A stretch of DNA of 32,407 bases, from contig CALGYZ010000098.1 in the NCBI GenBank assembly GCA_937934645.1, positions 1-32,407 on the forward strand, read 5' to 3'. The translations under genes and the position numbers were made by a program. This document shows, in pieces, positions 6,556 through 13,507 of the stretch; within the stretch, counting starts at the first letter, position 1, and the number at the start of each line of letters is the position of its first letter. The notes beneath the pieces are model-generated. The model had not been told where the DNA came from, ran no database searches, and worked only from the letters and a program-made list of their open reading frames with translations. Source of the DNA: an uncultured Bacillaceae bacterium. Lineage in GTDB: Bacteria; Bacillota; Bacilli; Bacillales; Caldibacillaceae.

Positions 6556-7731
6556 TTATTTATTCTTTAACATATTAAATACCTGCTGAACATCTTTATC
6601 GCCACGGCCGGATAAGTTGACGATAATAACCTCATCCTCTGGTAATTCTTTCGCCAGTTTCATGGCATAACTGACCGCATGGGAACTTTCTAACGCAGGA
6701 ATAATTCCTTCAACCCGTGATAAAGTTTTGAAAGCTTCCAACGCTTCTTCACCGCTGACGGAAACATATTCAGCGCGGCCTGTATCTTTTAAATAGCTGT
6801 GTTCCGGACCGACGCTTTGGTAATCGAGCCCTGCAGCGATGGATGCCGTCGGCAGCAGATTTCCTTCTTCATCCTGTAAAACATAGCTCTTGAATCCGTG
6901 TAAAACCGCCGGAGTTCCTTTTGTTAATGAAGCTGCTTCTTCCGGTTCAACCCCGATTAGCCGGACATCCGGCTCATCAATATAATGGGCAAAGGCTCCG
7001 ATCGCGTTACTTCCGCCGCCGATACAGGCAACAACCGCAGCCGGCAGTTTCCCTTCCTTTTCCAGAATTTGCTGTTTAGATTCTTTGCTGATGATGGACT
7101 GGAATTCTTTAATCATCGTCGGATACGGATGAGGACCGACTGCCGATCCGATTAAATAAAACGTGTTCTCATAGCTTTCCATTAAGTCATTTAATGCCTC
7201 ATCCACTGCTTCTTTTAAATGTCCCTCTCCTTTATCCACAGGGACGACTTCCGCACCCAGCAACTCCATGCGGAACACATTCAATGCCTGTCTTTCCGTA
7301 TCCTTTTTCCCCATATAAATGACACAGTCCATATCAAACATGGCGCAGGCGGTTGCTGTGGCGACACCATGCTGCCCCGCACCGGTTTCTGCGATGATTC
7401 GCTTGATTCCCATCCGTTTGGCCAACAATATTTGTCCGATCACGTTATTAATTTTATGTGCGCCGGTATGATTCAAATCCTCGCGCTTTAAATATATTTT
7501 TGCACCGCCGAGTTGTTCGGTTAAATTTTTGGCGAAGGTCAGCGGATTTTCCCGTCCGACATATTCTTTTAAATAATATTCATACTCCCGGATAAAATCC
7601 GGATCATCTTTGTAACGCAAAAACGCTTCTTCAATGTAATTCATCGCTTTTTGCAATTTTTCAGGAATGTAGCTTCCGCCAAATTCACCGAAATAACCCG
7701 TACTGGTTCTCTCCAAATCTGTGCTCGTCAT
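6556..7731 (-). CDS. trpB: Tryptophan synthase beta chain, orphan copy
   Basis: This PLP enzyme condenses indole with serine to make tryptophan. The 391 residues contain the PLP lysine Lys93 in HTGAHKINN, catalytic Glu115 in AETGAGQHG, the phosphate-binding CIGGGSNA loop, and the C-terminal ESSHA and SGRGDKD motifs. All are TrpB1-type, not the longer TrpB2-type. No trpA or other trp gene is adjacent, although TrpB1 normally works in an alpha2-beta2 complex encoded in an operon. The usual GRPTPL motif reads GRENPL. The SGSxTLKDA and RDW segment of the communication domain is altered (KGEGHLKEA, then no RDW). This may be a divergent second copy that salvages indole on its own. Its start region carries a TRAP-like GAG array. 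Confidence 0.93.
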   Translation of the reverse strand: MTSTDLERTSTGYFGEFGGSYIPEKLQKAMNYIEEAFLRYKDDPDFIREYEYYLKEYVGRENPLTFAKNLTEQLGGAKIYLKREDLNHTGAHKINNVIGQILLAKRMGIKRIIAETGAGQHGVATATACAMFDMDCVIYMGKKDTERQALNVFRMELLGAEVVPVDKGEGHLKEAVDEALNDLMESYENTFYLIGSAVGPHPYPTMIKEFQSIISKESKQQILEKEGKLPAAVVACIGGGSNAIGAFAHYIDEPDVRLIGVEPEEAASLTKGTPAVLHGFKSYVLQDEEGNLLPTASIAAGLDYQSVGPEHSYLKDTGRAEYVSVSGEEALEAFKTLSRVEGIIPALESSHAVSYAMKLAKELPEDEVIIVNLSGRGDKDVQQVFNMLKNK

Positions 7732-7758
7732 ATCTCAACTCGACTCCTCTCTATACTC
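7724..7758 (-). promoter_or_regulatory. TRAP-like (GAG)n array over the trpB ribosome-binding site
   Basis: Read 5' to 3' on the trpB mRNA, GAG triplets lie at 7758-7756, 7751-7749, 7746-7744, 7741-7739, 7736-7734 and 7726-7724. The spacers are 4, 2, 2, 2 and 7 nt. Two more overlapping GAGs follow at 7713-7709. TRAP (MtrB) binds arrays of about 11 G/UAG triplets best with 2-nt spacers. In B. subtilis it blocks translation of trpG, trpP and ycbK by covering the Shine-Dalgarno region. Here the only plausible Shine-Dalgarno sequence (GAGGAG, 7749-7744) lies inside the array. Purine-rich ribosome-binding sites can produce GAGs by chance, so this remains an inference. Confidence 0.5.
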
Positions 7759-7784
7759 CTTTGTAAAAATTTAGAGTTACTACC

Positions 7785-7814
7785 AGTATATCAATTTTTT
7801 AAGAAAATTGAAAA
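7785..7814 (-). promoter_or_regulatory. Predicted trpB promoter
   Basis: On the minus strand TTTTCA (7809-7814), 18 bp and TATACT (7785-7790) predict a start near 7777 and a leader of about 46 nt. That is too short for a transcription attenuator or T-box, so control would have to act on translation. Confidence 0.5.
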
Positions 7815-7983
7815 ATATTTTTAACATTTCCCGAAAAATTTTCCCGGCATTTTCAATCTGCATTTTCCTTATGGTTTTCTGCAACTTGCATCCCCCTTCC
7901 GGCCTCTTACCAAAAAAAGCAAGACTTTTCCATAACCATTTTATATACTGTTATTAGAAAATTCGGAAATAAGGAGAGGAATA

Positions 7984-8448
7984 ATGAAAGTTGTATTGGA
8001 TGTAAAAAAGGAACATAAGGAAATTTCCATTACGATCCATTGCCCTGAAGTTGATGATACGGTTCAAAAATTGCTGGATCTTTTTAAAAGTTTTCCGATC
8101 CGTCCCCCCTTGTTCGTCGGAATCCGGGACAAAAAGAAACATCTTCTAAAGCCTGAGGACATCCGCTACTTCTATTCAGAAAATAATACAGTATACGCGG
8201 TAACCGAAAAAGGTCATTTTAAAATAACGGAAAAACTATACGAACTAGAAAAAATTTTACCTGCCGGGAAATTTGTTCGTTTATCAAAGTCTGTCATAGC
8301 AAATCTGTATGAACTCAGTCATTTTGAAGCTTCCTTTAACGGAACTCTTTGTGTTTACTTCCATTCGGGGGAAAAGGAGTACGTATCCCGGCATTATGCT
8401 GGAAAAATCAAGGAAATACTAAAGTTAAACAGGAGGAAAAATAAGTGA
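7984..8448 (+). CDS. LytTR-family DNA-binding regulator
   Basis: The 154-residue cytoplasmic protein has a short N-terminal segment (1-45) and a C-terminal LytTR DNA-binding domain (about 50-148). The domain contains the family's KPEDIRYFYSENNTVYAV strand region, a LYELEKILP segment, FVRLSKSVIANL, and a terminal SRHYAGKIKEIL. There is no response-regulator receiver domain. Small stand-alone LytTR proteins like this are commonly paired with a DUF3021 membrane protein, which is exactly the next gene; the two overlap by 4 bp (GTGA). An AAGGAGAG ribosome-binding site lies upstream. The pair often controls a neighbouring ABC transporter, but none is present here. Autoregulation is likely by analogy with the family, not visible in sequence. 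Confidence 0.88.
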   Translation: MKVVLDVKKEHKEISITIHCPEVDDTVQKLLDLFKSFPIRPPLFVGIRDKKKHLLKPEDIRYFYSENNTVYAVTEKGHFKITEKLYELEKILPAGKFVRLSKSVIANLYELSHFEASFNGTLCVYFHSGEKEYVSRHYAGKIKEILKLNRRKNK

Positions 8449-8855
8449 AATATTTTTTATACAAAAGTGTTATCGGAATATTTTTCGGTGCGTTTTTGAT
8501 GGTGGTTATTACAAGCGGGTTCATTATATTTACCGGTCTTCACGTATTGGACGCAAAAGTGTTCTTGCAAAATGCGGCCGGGACAATATTTCTTGGCTGG
8601 ACCTTTACCGTTTCACCCTTCTATTTTAACATTCAGCGGTTAAGTCGCTGGCAGCAAACACTTCTTCATTTTATAACAGTCAGTATCCCTTTCTTTCTCG
8701 TTGCCACGGCCATCGGCTGGATTCCGACCGGTTTCCGTTCGTTTCTCATCATGACTGGAATATTCATTGCAATTTACCTCATTCTCTGGTCCGGTTTTTA
8801 TTTTTACTATAAAAATTTGTCAGAGAAACTGAATGATGAATTAAAGAAAATATAA
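8445..8855 (+). CDS. DUF3021-type membrane partner of the LytTR regulator
   Basis: The 136-residue protein has four predicted transmembrane helices (about residues 7-30, 42-60, 70-90 and 95-120) and a short charged cytoplasmic tail. Its size, topology and position immediately after a stand-alone LytTR gene match the DUF3021 family, whose members probably hold or modulate the regulator at the membrane. It starts with GTG inside the LytTR stop region and has AGGAGG 8 nt upstream, so translation is probably coupled. No enzymatic motif is visible. Confidence 0.8.
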   Translation: MKYFLYKSVIGIFFGAFLMVVITSGFIIFTGLHVLDAKVFLQNAAGTIFLGWTFTVSPFYFNIQRLSRWQQTLLHFITVSIPFFLVATAIGWIPTGFRSFLIMTGIFIAIYLILWSGFYFYYKNLSEKLNDELKKI

Positions 8856-8867
8856 AATTTTAAAAAG

Positions 8868-8893
8868 ACCACCCCGGATTCCTGCGGGGTGGT
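8868..8893 (-). terminator. GC-rich terminator between DUF3021 and the small membrane protein gene
   Basis: A 9-bp GC-rich stem (ACCACCCCG at 8868-8876 with 8885-8893) is followed by CTTTTTAAAATTTT on the minus strand. It therefore best terminates the minus-strand gene at 8954-9289. The plus strand has the hairpin but no T-tract. Confidence 0.75.
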
Positions 8894-8953
8894 TATATGA
8901 AAATCGTCTTCCCGACGGAAGTAATACATATTGCGGACCATCGCGATGCAATT

Positions 8954-9289
8954 CTATTGAAAACCGATTTTCTTTTTTATAAATACGGCTAAAACGATAA
9001 ACAAAATCGCCGGGACAAAATTGACAAGCGTCAAAAAGACAAGTACATTGGTGACGGATAAAAGGGCCATAACAACGAAAAAAATGATGATCGTATTTTC
9101 ATTAAATGTTTGAATTTTACCCGGAACAAAAAACGTCCCGATACTTCCCGCTAGTTGTAATAAACAAATAAGGTACAAATACCAGGGAATAGCCGCATCA
9201 CGTATATAAATGATATCAAGCAGCGTAAATATCCCTCCGAAAATGCCGGTGATCCCGGTCAGTAAAGCAGTAATATTAAATCCTGACAT
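8954..9289 (-). CDS. Small integral membrane protein of unknown function
   Basis: The 111-residue protein has four hydrophobic helices (about residues 5-25, 33-53, 66-86 and 88-106) and ends in a basic KKKIGFQ tail. The ATG at 9289 is preferred over the GTG at 9292 because AAAGGGG lies 6 nt upstream of it. Size and glycine-rich first helix resemble small DUF4064-like membrane proteins, but I do not recognise a firm family. It is monocistronic, with its own terminator at 8868-8893. Confidence 0.7.
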   Translation of the reverse strand: MSGFNITALLTGITGIFGGIFTLLDIIYIRDAAIPWYLYLICLLQLAGSIGTFFVPGKIQTFNENTIIIFFVVMALLSVTNVLVFLTLVNFVPAILFIVLAVFIKKKIGFQ

Positions 9290-9397
9290 CACGATCCCCT
9301 TTCCTCCATATCACTTATGTTCAAATTATAACGCAGAAACGTTTCTGGATTAAGATTTTCGCCATACGGAACGGATAAAACGCTTGGAATATAAAAA

Positions 9398-9431
9398 AAG
9401 AGGATATTTTGCCCGTGCAAAATATCCTCTT
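9398..9431 (-). terminator. Perfect 15-bp hairpin terminator
   Basis: AAGAGGATATTTTGC (9398-9412) pairs perfectly with 9417-9431 around a CCGT loop. Minus-strand transcripts then meet a run of T residues (9397-9391). It ends the two-gene small-protein transcript and lies about 16 bp past the last stop codon. Confidence 0.9.
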
Positions 9432-9447
9432 ACGGAATTTGTCAATA

Positions 9448-9576
9448 TTATTCTTGAGCTTCGGATTTTCCTTCCTCGGCCAGCTGTTTTAAAGATTTTA
9501 CCTTGCCGGTCGGGGGATTGCTTGCGTTTTTTCTCGCACGCCACATCCGCTCTTTCGTCTTCTTTGACCAGGTCAT
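9448..9576 (-). CDS. Small basic protein, 42 residues
   Basis: This short gene codes for a hydrophilic protein starting MTWSKKTKERMWRARKNA and ending KVKSLKQLAEEGKSEAQE. I chose the third of three consecutive ATGs because TAGGAGG ends 7 nt before it. Its ribosome-binding site overlaps the stop codon of the upstream spore-protein-like gene, and a perfect terminator follows, so this is a real translated unit in my view. The GKVKSLKQLA segment recalls small Bacillaceae proteins annotated as DUF6254, but I hold that loosely. There is no membrane segment or cysteine. A spore or sporulation association is inferred only from the neighbour. Confidence 0.7.
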   Translation of the reverse strand: MTWSKKTKERMWRARKNASNPPTGKVKSLKQLAEEGKSEAQE

Positions 9577-9587
9577 CATCATTCCTC

Positions 9588-9776
9588 CTAACCGATATGC
9601 CATTCGTCGGCTCTTCTTTGTTTTGCTTTTTCCTTATGCATTTGATTTGCTTCAGCACTACCGAATTCTGGGGAAAACTCATTACCCTTCCTTGCCGAGT
9701 CAAATCTTTGATTATTTTTCTGCCCGGCATCATTCTTTTTTATCCGCTTTGCCACAAATCGTTCCCTTTCCGACAT
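9588..9776 (-). CDS. Gamma-SASP-like small spore protein
   Basis: The 62-residue, very polar protein is rich in Lys, Arg, Glu, Gln and Asn. It contains one EFSPEFGSAEANQMHKEKAK block that resembles the repeated (E)FxSExN...QN...A motif of gamma-type small acid-soluble spore proteins (SspE), which are amino-acid stores degraded in germination. Classical SspE has two or more repeats, while this has one. I prefer the ATG at 9776; the TTG at 9806 would add a hydrophobic leader that looks spurious. The ribosome-binding site is weak (GGAT). It overlaps the ribosome-binding site of the 42-residue gene, forming a tight bicistron. The family call is tentative; that it is coding is fairly likely. Confidence 0.6.
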   Translation of the reverse strand: MSERERFVAKRIKKNDAGQKNNQRFDSARKGNEFSPEFGSAEANQMHKEKAKQRRADEWHIG

Positions 9777-9857
9777 TAGTATCCGGAAAGAAAAAATAAT
9801 ATGCAAGGGACTTTAAGGCACCCCCCTGTCCGCAATAAACGAAACAAGGGGAATAAG

Positions 9858-11468
9858 CTACTGTTTATGAACAAATTTCGGTATTAAACTTCCTGCATAT
9901 CCCAAAATATATGCGGCAACAAAACTTCCAATGAAAGCTTTAACTGTACTGGTTCCAAGTAATAATGATATACGCTCCGGTGTTTCATCTGTAATGAGCA
10001 TTGAAAAATCAATGGTCATTGTCCCCATCCGAGAAAAAAGTGCAGTTAATACACTGTACGCAAGACTGAACACGGCCAAAGTAATAAAGTTAGCCTGACC
10101 GGAAACTGCCAACTTGTAGCCAGCATACACTAAAAATGCCGCCGGTATGATCGTGGCCAGTTTTAAATAAAGGCCGGTGTCACTTGCGGAAATGAAATAC
10201 TGCAACAAATCCAGATCTTTTGCATCCCCATAAAGAGACAAACCTGAAAAAGCAGAGTATTCAATCCGGCCGCCATCAGCGTTCTCCCTCAGTTCAAACG
10301 TAAACGGGGAAAAATGAATCATACTATAAATCCATGAGGAAAATTGCACACCGGAAAAAATGATCATGGACGTCGATTTTTCCAGAATCGCACTCAAAAA
10401 CGACAGATCAATATATTCAAAAAGTTCTTTCAATCCTTTTACTTTCTGTCCAATGTAAATAATAACGATGACCGACAAGATTACAAATCCGCGGATAAAG
10501 GCGGCAATTCCATGATGAACCGGACTGCCGAAAGGAATGAGCGTTTCTAAATGTTTCGTTATCCTTCGCCGATCAATGCTGAACAGCATTCCCAACAAAC
10601 TGCCGCATATACCAAAAACCAGACCGTTGATTAACGCTAAAAAGAAGGAATACTTCGCATGAAAGCTGAAGATTTCTTGTTGTCCATCAAGTGTTAAATT
10701 GACCCCGCTAAAGAACGACAGGACCAGTAATAAAATACTGTATATCAGCCCTATTCCGAGCGCACCCGCCAAAAATGAACGGACGGAAATTTCCCCGGTT
10801 TTTCTCCGGTAATAAAACCCGCCGATAAACAACGCAGCAAGCGGAAAAACGGCATATAAAACATTTGAGGCGGAAATCTCCAAGTCTGCATTGATCCGAA
10901 CCTCGTATGCCGGTTCCTCATAATTAAGAATGAATACCGTCGGAACAAAATGGGATATCATGGCAAAATCAGTGATTTGTACTGCATTCTTGGGCGGTTC
11001 AACATAAGTATCGTAATGCTCTGAATATTGTTCATAAAAATCCTGGGGCGTAACCCCAAACATATCTTTAAAGATCTGGTCGTACGTTGAATCGGCGGAA
11101 AAATATAAGAAACTACTGAAAACAAACATGAGTGCAAAAGATAAAATTGCCGGAACCAACGTAAGTTTGAATCTCTGTTTATAATATTCAAATGAAAGGT
11201 TTCCGGAAACAGGTGGTATTTCCGGTTTTTGATCAGTTAATTCAATATTTACTTTCCGTCCGGAAACAGAATACGTCACCAGCGAGCTGCCGCACTGAAT
11301 GCAGTAATTAGCTTTTTCACTTACCTTCTCACCGCATCCCGGGCAATAATTGGTTTCTTTCAAATCCATGAGCTTTTCACTGTTGTAATTGGTATGTAAA
11401 GCCGTACCATCATAAATACAATAATTTGCCCAATCCGGATTGGATTTGCCGCATGTCCTGCAATACAT
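9858..11468 (-). CDS. Polytopic membrane protein with N-terminal double zinc ribbon
   Basis: The 536-residue protein begins with two zinc-ribbon modules. The first (residues 3-21) has CxxC followed by CIYDG, so its fourth ligand is Asp rather than Cys. The second (about 42-60) is complete, CPGCG...CIQCG. About eight transmembrane helices follow, near residues 103-125, 200-217, 230-252, 268-290, 313-333, 430-450, 460-478 and 500-525, with an extracytoplasmic loop of about 70 residues after the first. I know no enzymatic motif in it. The Bacillus genomes I recall carry similar unnamed zinc-ribbon membrane proteins. It is the second gene of a pair with the coiled-coil zinc-ribbon protein upstream (32-bp gap). 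A weak hairpin (9823-9851) follows the stop codon. The pair is divergent from a TcaA/YvbJ-like gene, which suggests an envelope role. Confidence 0.8.
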   Translation of the reverse strand: MYCRTCGKSNPDWANYCIYDGTALHTNYNSEKLMDLKETNYCPGCGEKVSEKANYCIQCGSSLVTYSVSGRKVNIELTDQKPEIPPVSGNLSFEYYKQRFKLTLVPAILSFALMFVFSSFLYFSADSTYDQIFKDMFGVTPQDFYEQYSEHYDTYVEPPKNAVQITDFAMISHFVPTVFILNYEEPAYEVRINADLEISASNVLYAVFPLAALFIGGFYYRRKTGEISVRSFLAGALGIGLIYSILLLVLSFFSGVNLTLDGQQEIFSFHAKYSFFLALINGLVFGICGSLLGMLFSIDRRRITKHLETLIPFGSPVHHGIAAFIRGFVILSVIVIIYIGQKVKGLKELFEYIDLSFLSAILEKSTSMIIFSGVQFSSWIYSMIHFSPFTFELRENADGGRIEYSAFSGLSLYGDAKDLDLLQYFISASDTGLYLKLATIIPAAFLVYAGYKLAVSGQANFITLAVFSLAYSVLTALFSRMGTMTIDFSMLITDETPERISLLLGTSTVKAFIGSFVAAYILGYAGSLIPKFVHKQ

Positions 11469-11500
11469 AAACCATTCTCTCCTTACCTTTCTTTAAAAAT

Positions 11501-11965
11501 TTATGCGATTTTTGTCCCGCAGCAACTGCAAAATACGGCATCAACGGGTATTTCCTCTTCACATCCGGTGCATTGCTTTGTTTCGGTTTCTTCATCTGTA
11601 ATCAGTTCCAGTTTTGTCCCGCAGCTGCCGCAAAACTTATCATCCTGCATAATGTTTCCTCCGCATTCAGGACATGTCAGAACTTCAGCGGATTGCGCCT
11701 TAAGGTCTGCAATCGCTTTTTTAGCCCGGTAAATTTTTTTATCCAGTTCCTTCAACAGTTCCACCTTTGATTCCAACTCCGCCGAAACCAGCTCTTCATT
11801 GCGGAACTTTTTGTACACTTCTTCACCAATTTGCACAAGGATTTCCGTGCGTTTTATCCCGGATTCCTGTATAATCTTTTTATGCTGACTCATTACCTGG
11901 GATGTTTGGAAGCTTCCTTGTATTTTGTTAATCCCGCTGCCAATCTTTTCATAAAGTTCACTCAT
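11501..11965 (-). CDS. Coiled-coil protein with two C-terminal zinc ribbons
   Basis: The 154-residue soluble protein has a helical N-terminal part (about 5-90, with charged heptad-like repeats around ELESKVELLKELDKKIYRAK) and two complete zinc ribbons. The ribbons are CPECGG...CGSCG (about 97-115) and CTGCEEE...CSCCG (about 131-150). The ATG at 11965 is chosen because AAGGAG lies 8 nt upstream; the longer frame has no site. I recognise the zinc-ribbon type but no named family. Being first in an operon with the polytopic zinc-ribbon protein, it may be its cytoplasmic partner, perhaps pairing through the ribbons. Confidence 0.8.
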   Translation of the reverse strand: MSELYEKIGSGINKIQGSFQTSQVMSQHKKIIQESGIKRTEILVQIGEEVYKKFRNEELVSAELESKVELLKELDKKIYRAKKAIADLKAQSAEVLTCPECGGNIMQDDKFCGSCGTKLELITDEETETKQCTGCEEEIPVDAVFCSCCGTKIA

Positions 11966-12030
11966 ATTTGACACTCCTTTGCAATGGTATGAAAAACACA
12001 TTATTATTTTTGGAAAAAATTTCTTTTCTA

Positions 12031-12059
12031 TTGTTCTAGACCATTATATATTATAAAAT
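12031..12059 (+). promoter_or_regulatory. Promoter of the TcaA-like/GH3 operon
   Basis: TTGTTC (12031-12036), 17 bp and TAAAAT (12054-12059) form a good SigA promoter 43 bp before the start codon. The AT-rich divergent region (11966-12101) must also contain the minus-strand promoter, which I could not place clearly. Confidence 0.55.
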
Positions 12060-12101
12060 CTTATTAATCTAGGAATTTTATCATGAATTGGAGTGGGATT
12101 T

Positions 12102-13505
12102 ATGGGACATTGTGCACAGTGTGGAAGCGAATTAAAGCCCGGTAAGGACTTTTGTACGAATTGCGGGGCAGCAGTACCACAAGCGCCTGCCGAAGATCAT
12201 GAACCAAATCCGGGCAGCCGGGCAGCCAAAAAACGACCCGACTTTTTTAAATCAAAGCAATTTAAAATTATTGCAATTATTGCCGCAGTTCTTCTAATCG
12301 GATTGTTTTCCGGATATAAAGTTATTGAAGCGAAAAATGATCCGGCAAAAATCGTCAACAGCTTCGAGACTGCAGTGAAAAAGAAAGATGCCAAATCCGT
12401 TGCCAAGTTGTTAAATCAAGGCCAGGTTGTCATGGATGTCGGAGAAAAAGACGCGGAACTTCTTTTAAGCTACTTTGAAGACAATCCGGATTTCCTTACG
12501 GGAACGATTAATGCCTTGAAAAAAGAAGCGGCTTCCTTAAAAAACGGAGTATTGTTGAAACGTTCAAAAGACTCCGGTCAAATTTTACATATTACAAAAA
12601 AGGGGAAAAAATGGCTGTTTTTCGATCAATACGGAATCGACTTTGAACCTGTGTATTTTGTACTGTCCGTCAATCAGCCGGATGTTAATGTATCGGTCAA
12701 CGGGAAGGAACAAAAGATGAATGAAGATGAGCCGAAAACTTTTGGTCCGTTTCTCCCGGTAGCCCACGAAATTATCGCAACCTATGAAGGAAAATACGGC
12801 TCGGTTGAAGTAAAGGAAAAAGTCAATCCGGCGGCCTTTTCCGGCAATAAAATCGAAGTGCCGATTGATTTAACAGAGAACAATGTTTTCTTGCAATCGA
12901 ATTATGATGATGCCGTTGTTTTTGTTAACGGAAAAAGCACCGGAAAAACGGTAAAAGAACTGCGGGAATTCGGACCGGTTTCAACGGACGGATCCGTAAA
13001 AATCCATGCAGAAATAACCGAGGAAGGACACAAATTAAAGAGTAAAGAAGTAACGATTACCGAACAAGGCCAGGTTGTGGACTTGTTCATTGACGGTACC
13101 CCTGTCTATGAAGCGAAGAAGCGCAAAGAAGAAAAAGAACAGGAACTGAAAGAAGCGGAAATTGATATTATGAACGTCATTTACGAACATTACGCAAGCA
13201 TCTCCTACGGTGATTATTCCACCGCTTATGACTTATTCAGTTCCGGCCGGAAGAAAAAAATCAGTTATGAAAAATGGAAAGAAGGGCTTTTAGATAATGT
13301 AAGCAACACCATCAATGCCGTTACGGTCGATTCGATTGACGGCGATACAGCGACGGCATCCTTCGAATTAACTTCCCGCGATTACAAGAATGACGGTACC
13401 ATCCTTGTGCAAAAATTTGGCGGGCAGTGGACACTTGTTAAAGAATTCTCCGGCTGGAAGCTGGCAGAATCGAATGTCAAAAAATTAAATTCATGGGAAG
13501 AGTAA
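12102..13505 (+). CDS. TcaA/YvbJ-like zinc-ribbon membrane protein
   Basis: The 467-residue bitopic protein has an N-terminal cytoplasmic zinc ribbon (CAQCG...CTNCG, residues 4-22) and a basic linker. One TM helix spans about 50-70. The large extracytoplasmic part contains a helical domain (75-175), two PEGA-like beta domains with VNGK motifs (about 190-250 and 265-330), a charged helix, and an NTF2-like C-terminal domain (about 355-465). This order matches Staphylococcus TcaA, linked to glycopeptide response and the cell wall, and B. subtilis YvbJ. The ATG at 12102 follows GGAG by 8 nt; the upstream GTG does not. The next gene, a GH3 enzyme, starts 2 bp after the stop, so a shared role at the wall is inferred. 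Confidence 0.85.
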   Translation: MGHCAQCGSELKPGKDFCTNCGAAVPQAPAEDHEPNPGSRAAKKRPDFFKSKQFKIIAIIAAVLLIGLFSGYKVIEAKNDPAKIVNSFETAVKKKDAKSVAKLLNQGQVVMDVGEKDAELLLSYFEDNPDFLTGTINALKKEAASLKNGVLLKRSKDSGQILHITKKGKKWLFFDQYGIDFEPVYFVLSVNQPDVNVSVNGKEQKMNEDEPKTFGPFLPVAHEIIATYEGKYGSVEVKEKVNPAAFSGNKIEVPIDLTENNVFLQSNYDDAVVFVNGKSTGKTVKELREFGPVSTDGSVKIHAEITEEGHKLKSKEVTITEQGQVVDLFIDGTPVYEAKKRKEEKEQELKEAEIDIMNVIYEHYASISYGDYSTAYDLFSSGRKKKISYEKWKEGLLDNVSNTINAVTVDSIDGDTATASFELTSRDYKNDGTILVQKFGGQWTLVKEFSGWKLAESNVKKLNSWEE

Positions 13506-13507
13506 AA

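Noticed and set aside
7732..7983. T-box or tandem tryptophan leader upstream of trpB
   Set aside because: The predicted leader is about 46 nt and has no T-box sequence, specifier hairpin or terminator/antiterminator pair.
9384..9799. Plus-strand open frames of 98 and 131 codons opposite the small spore-type genes
   Set aside because: They lack ribosome-binding sites, run through the terminator hairpin, and read as antisense of the better supported minus-strand genes.
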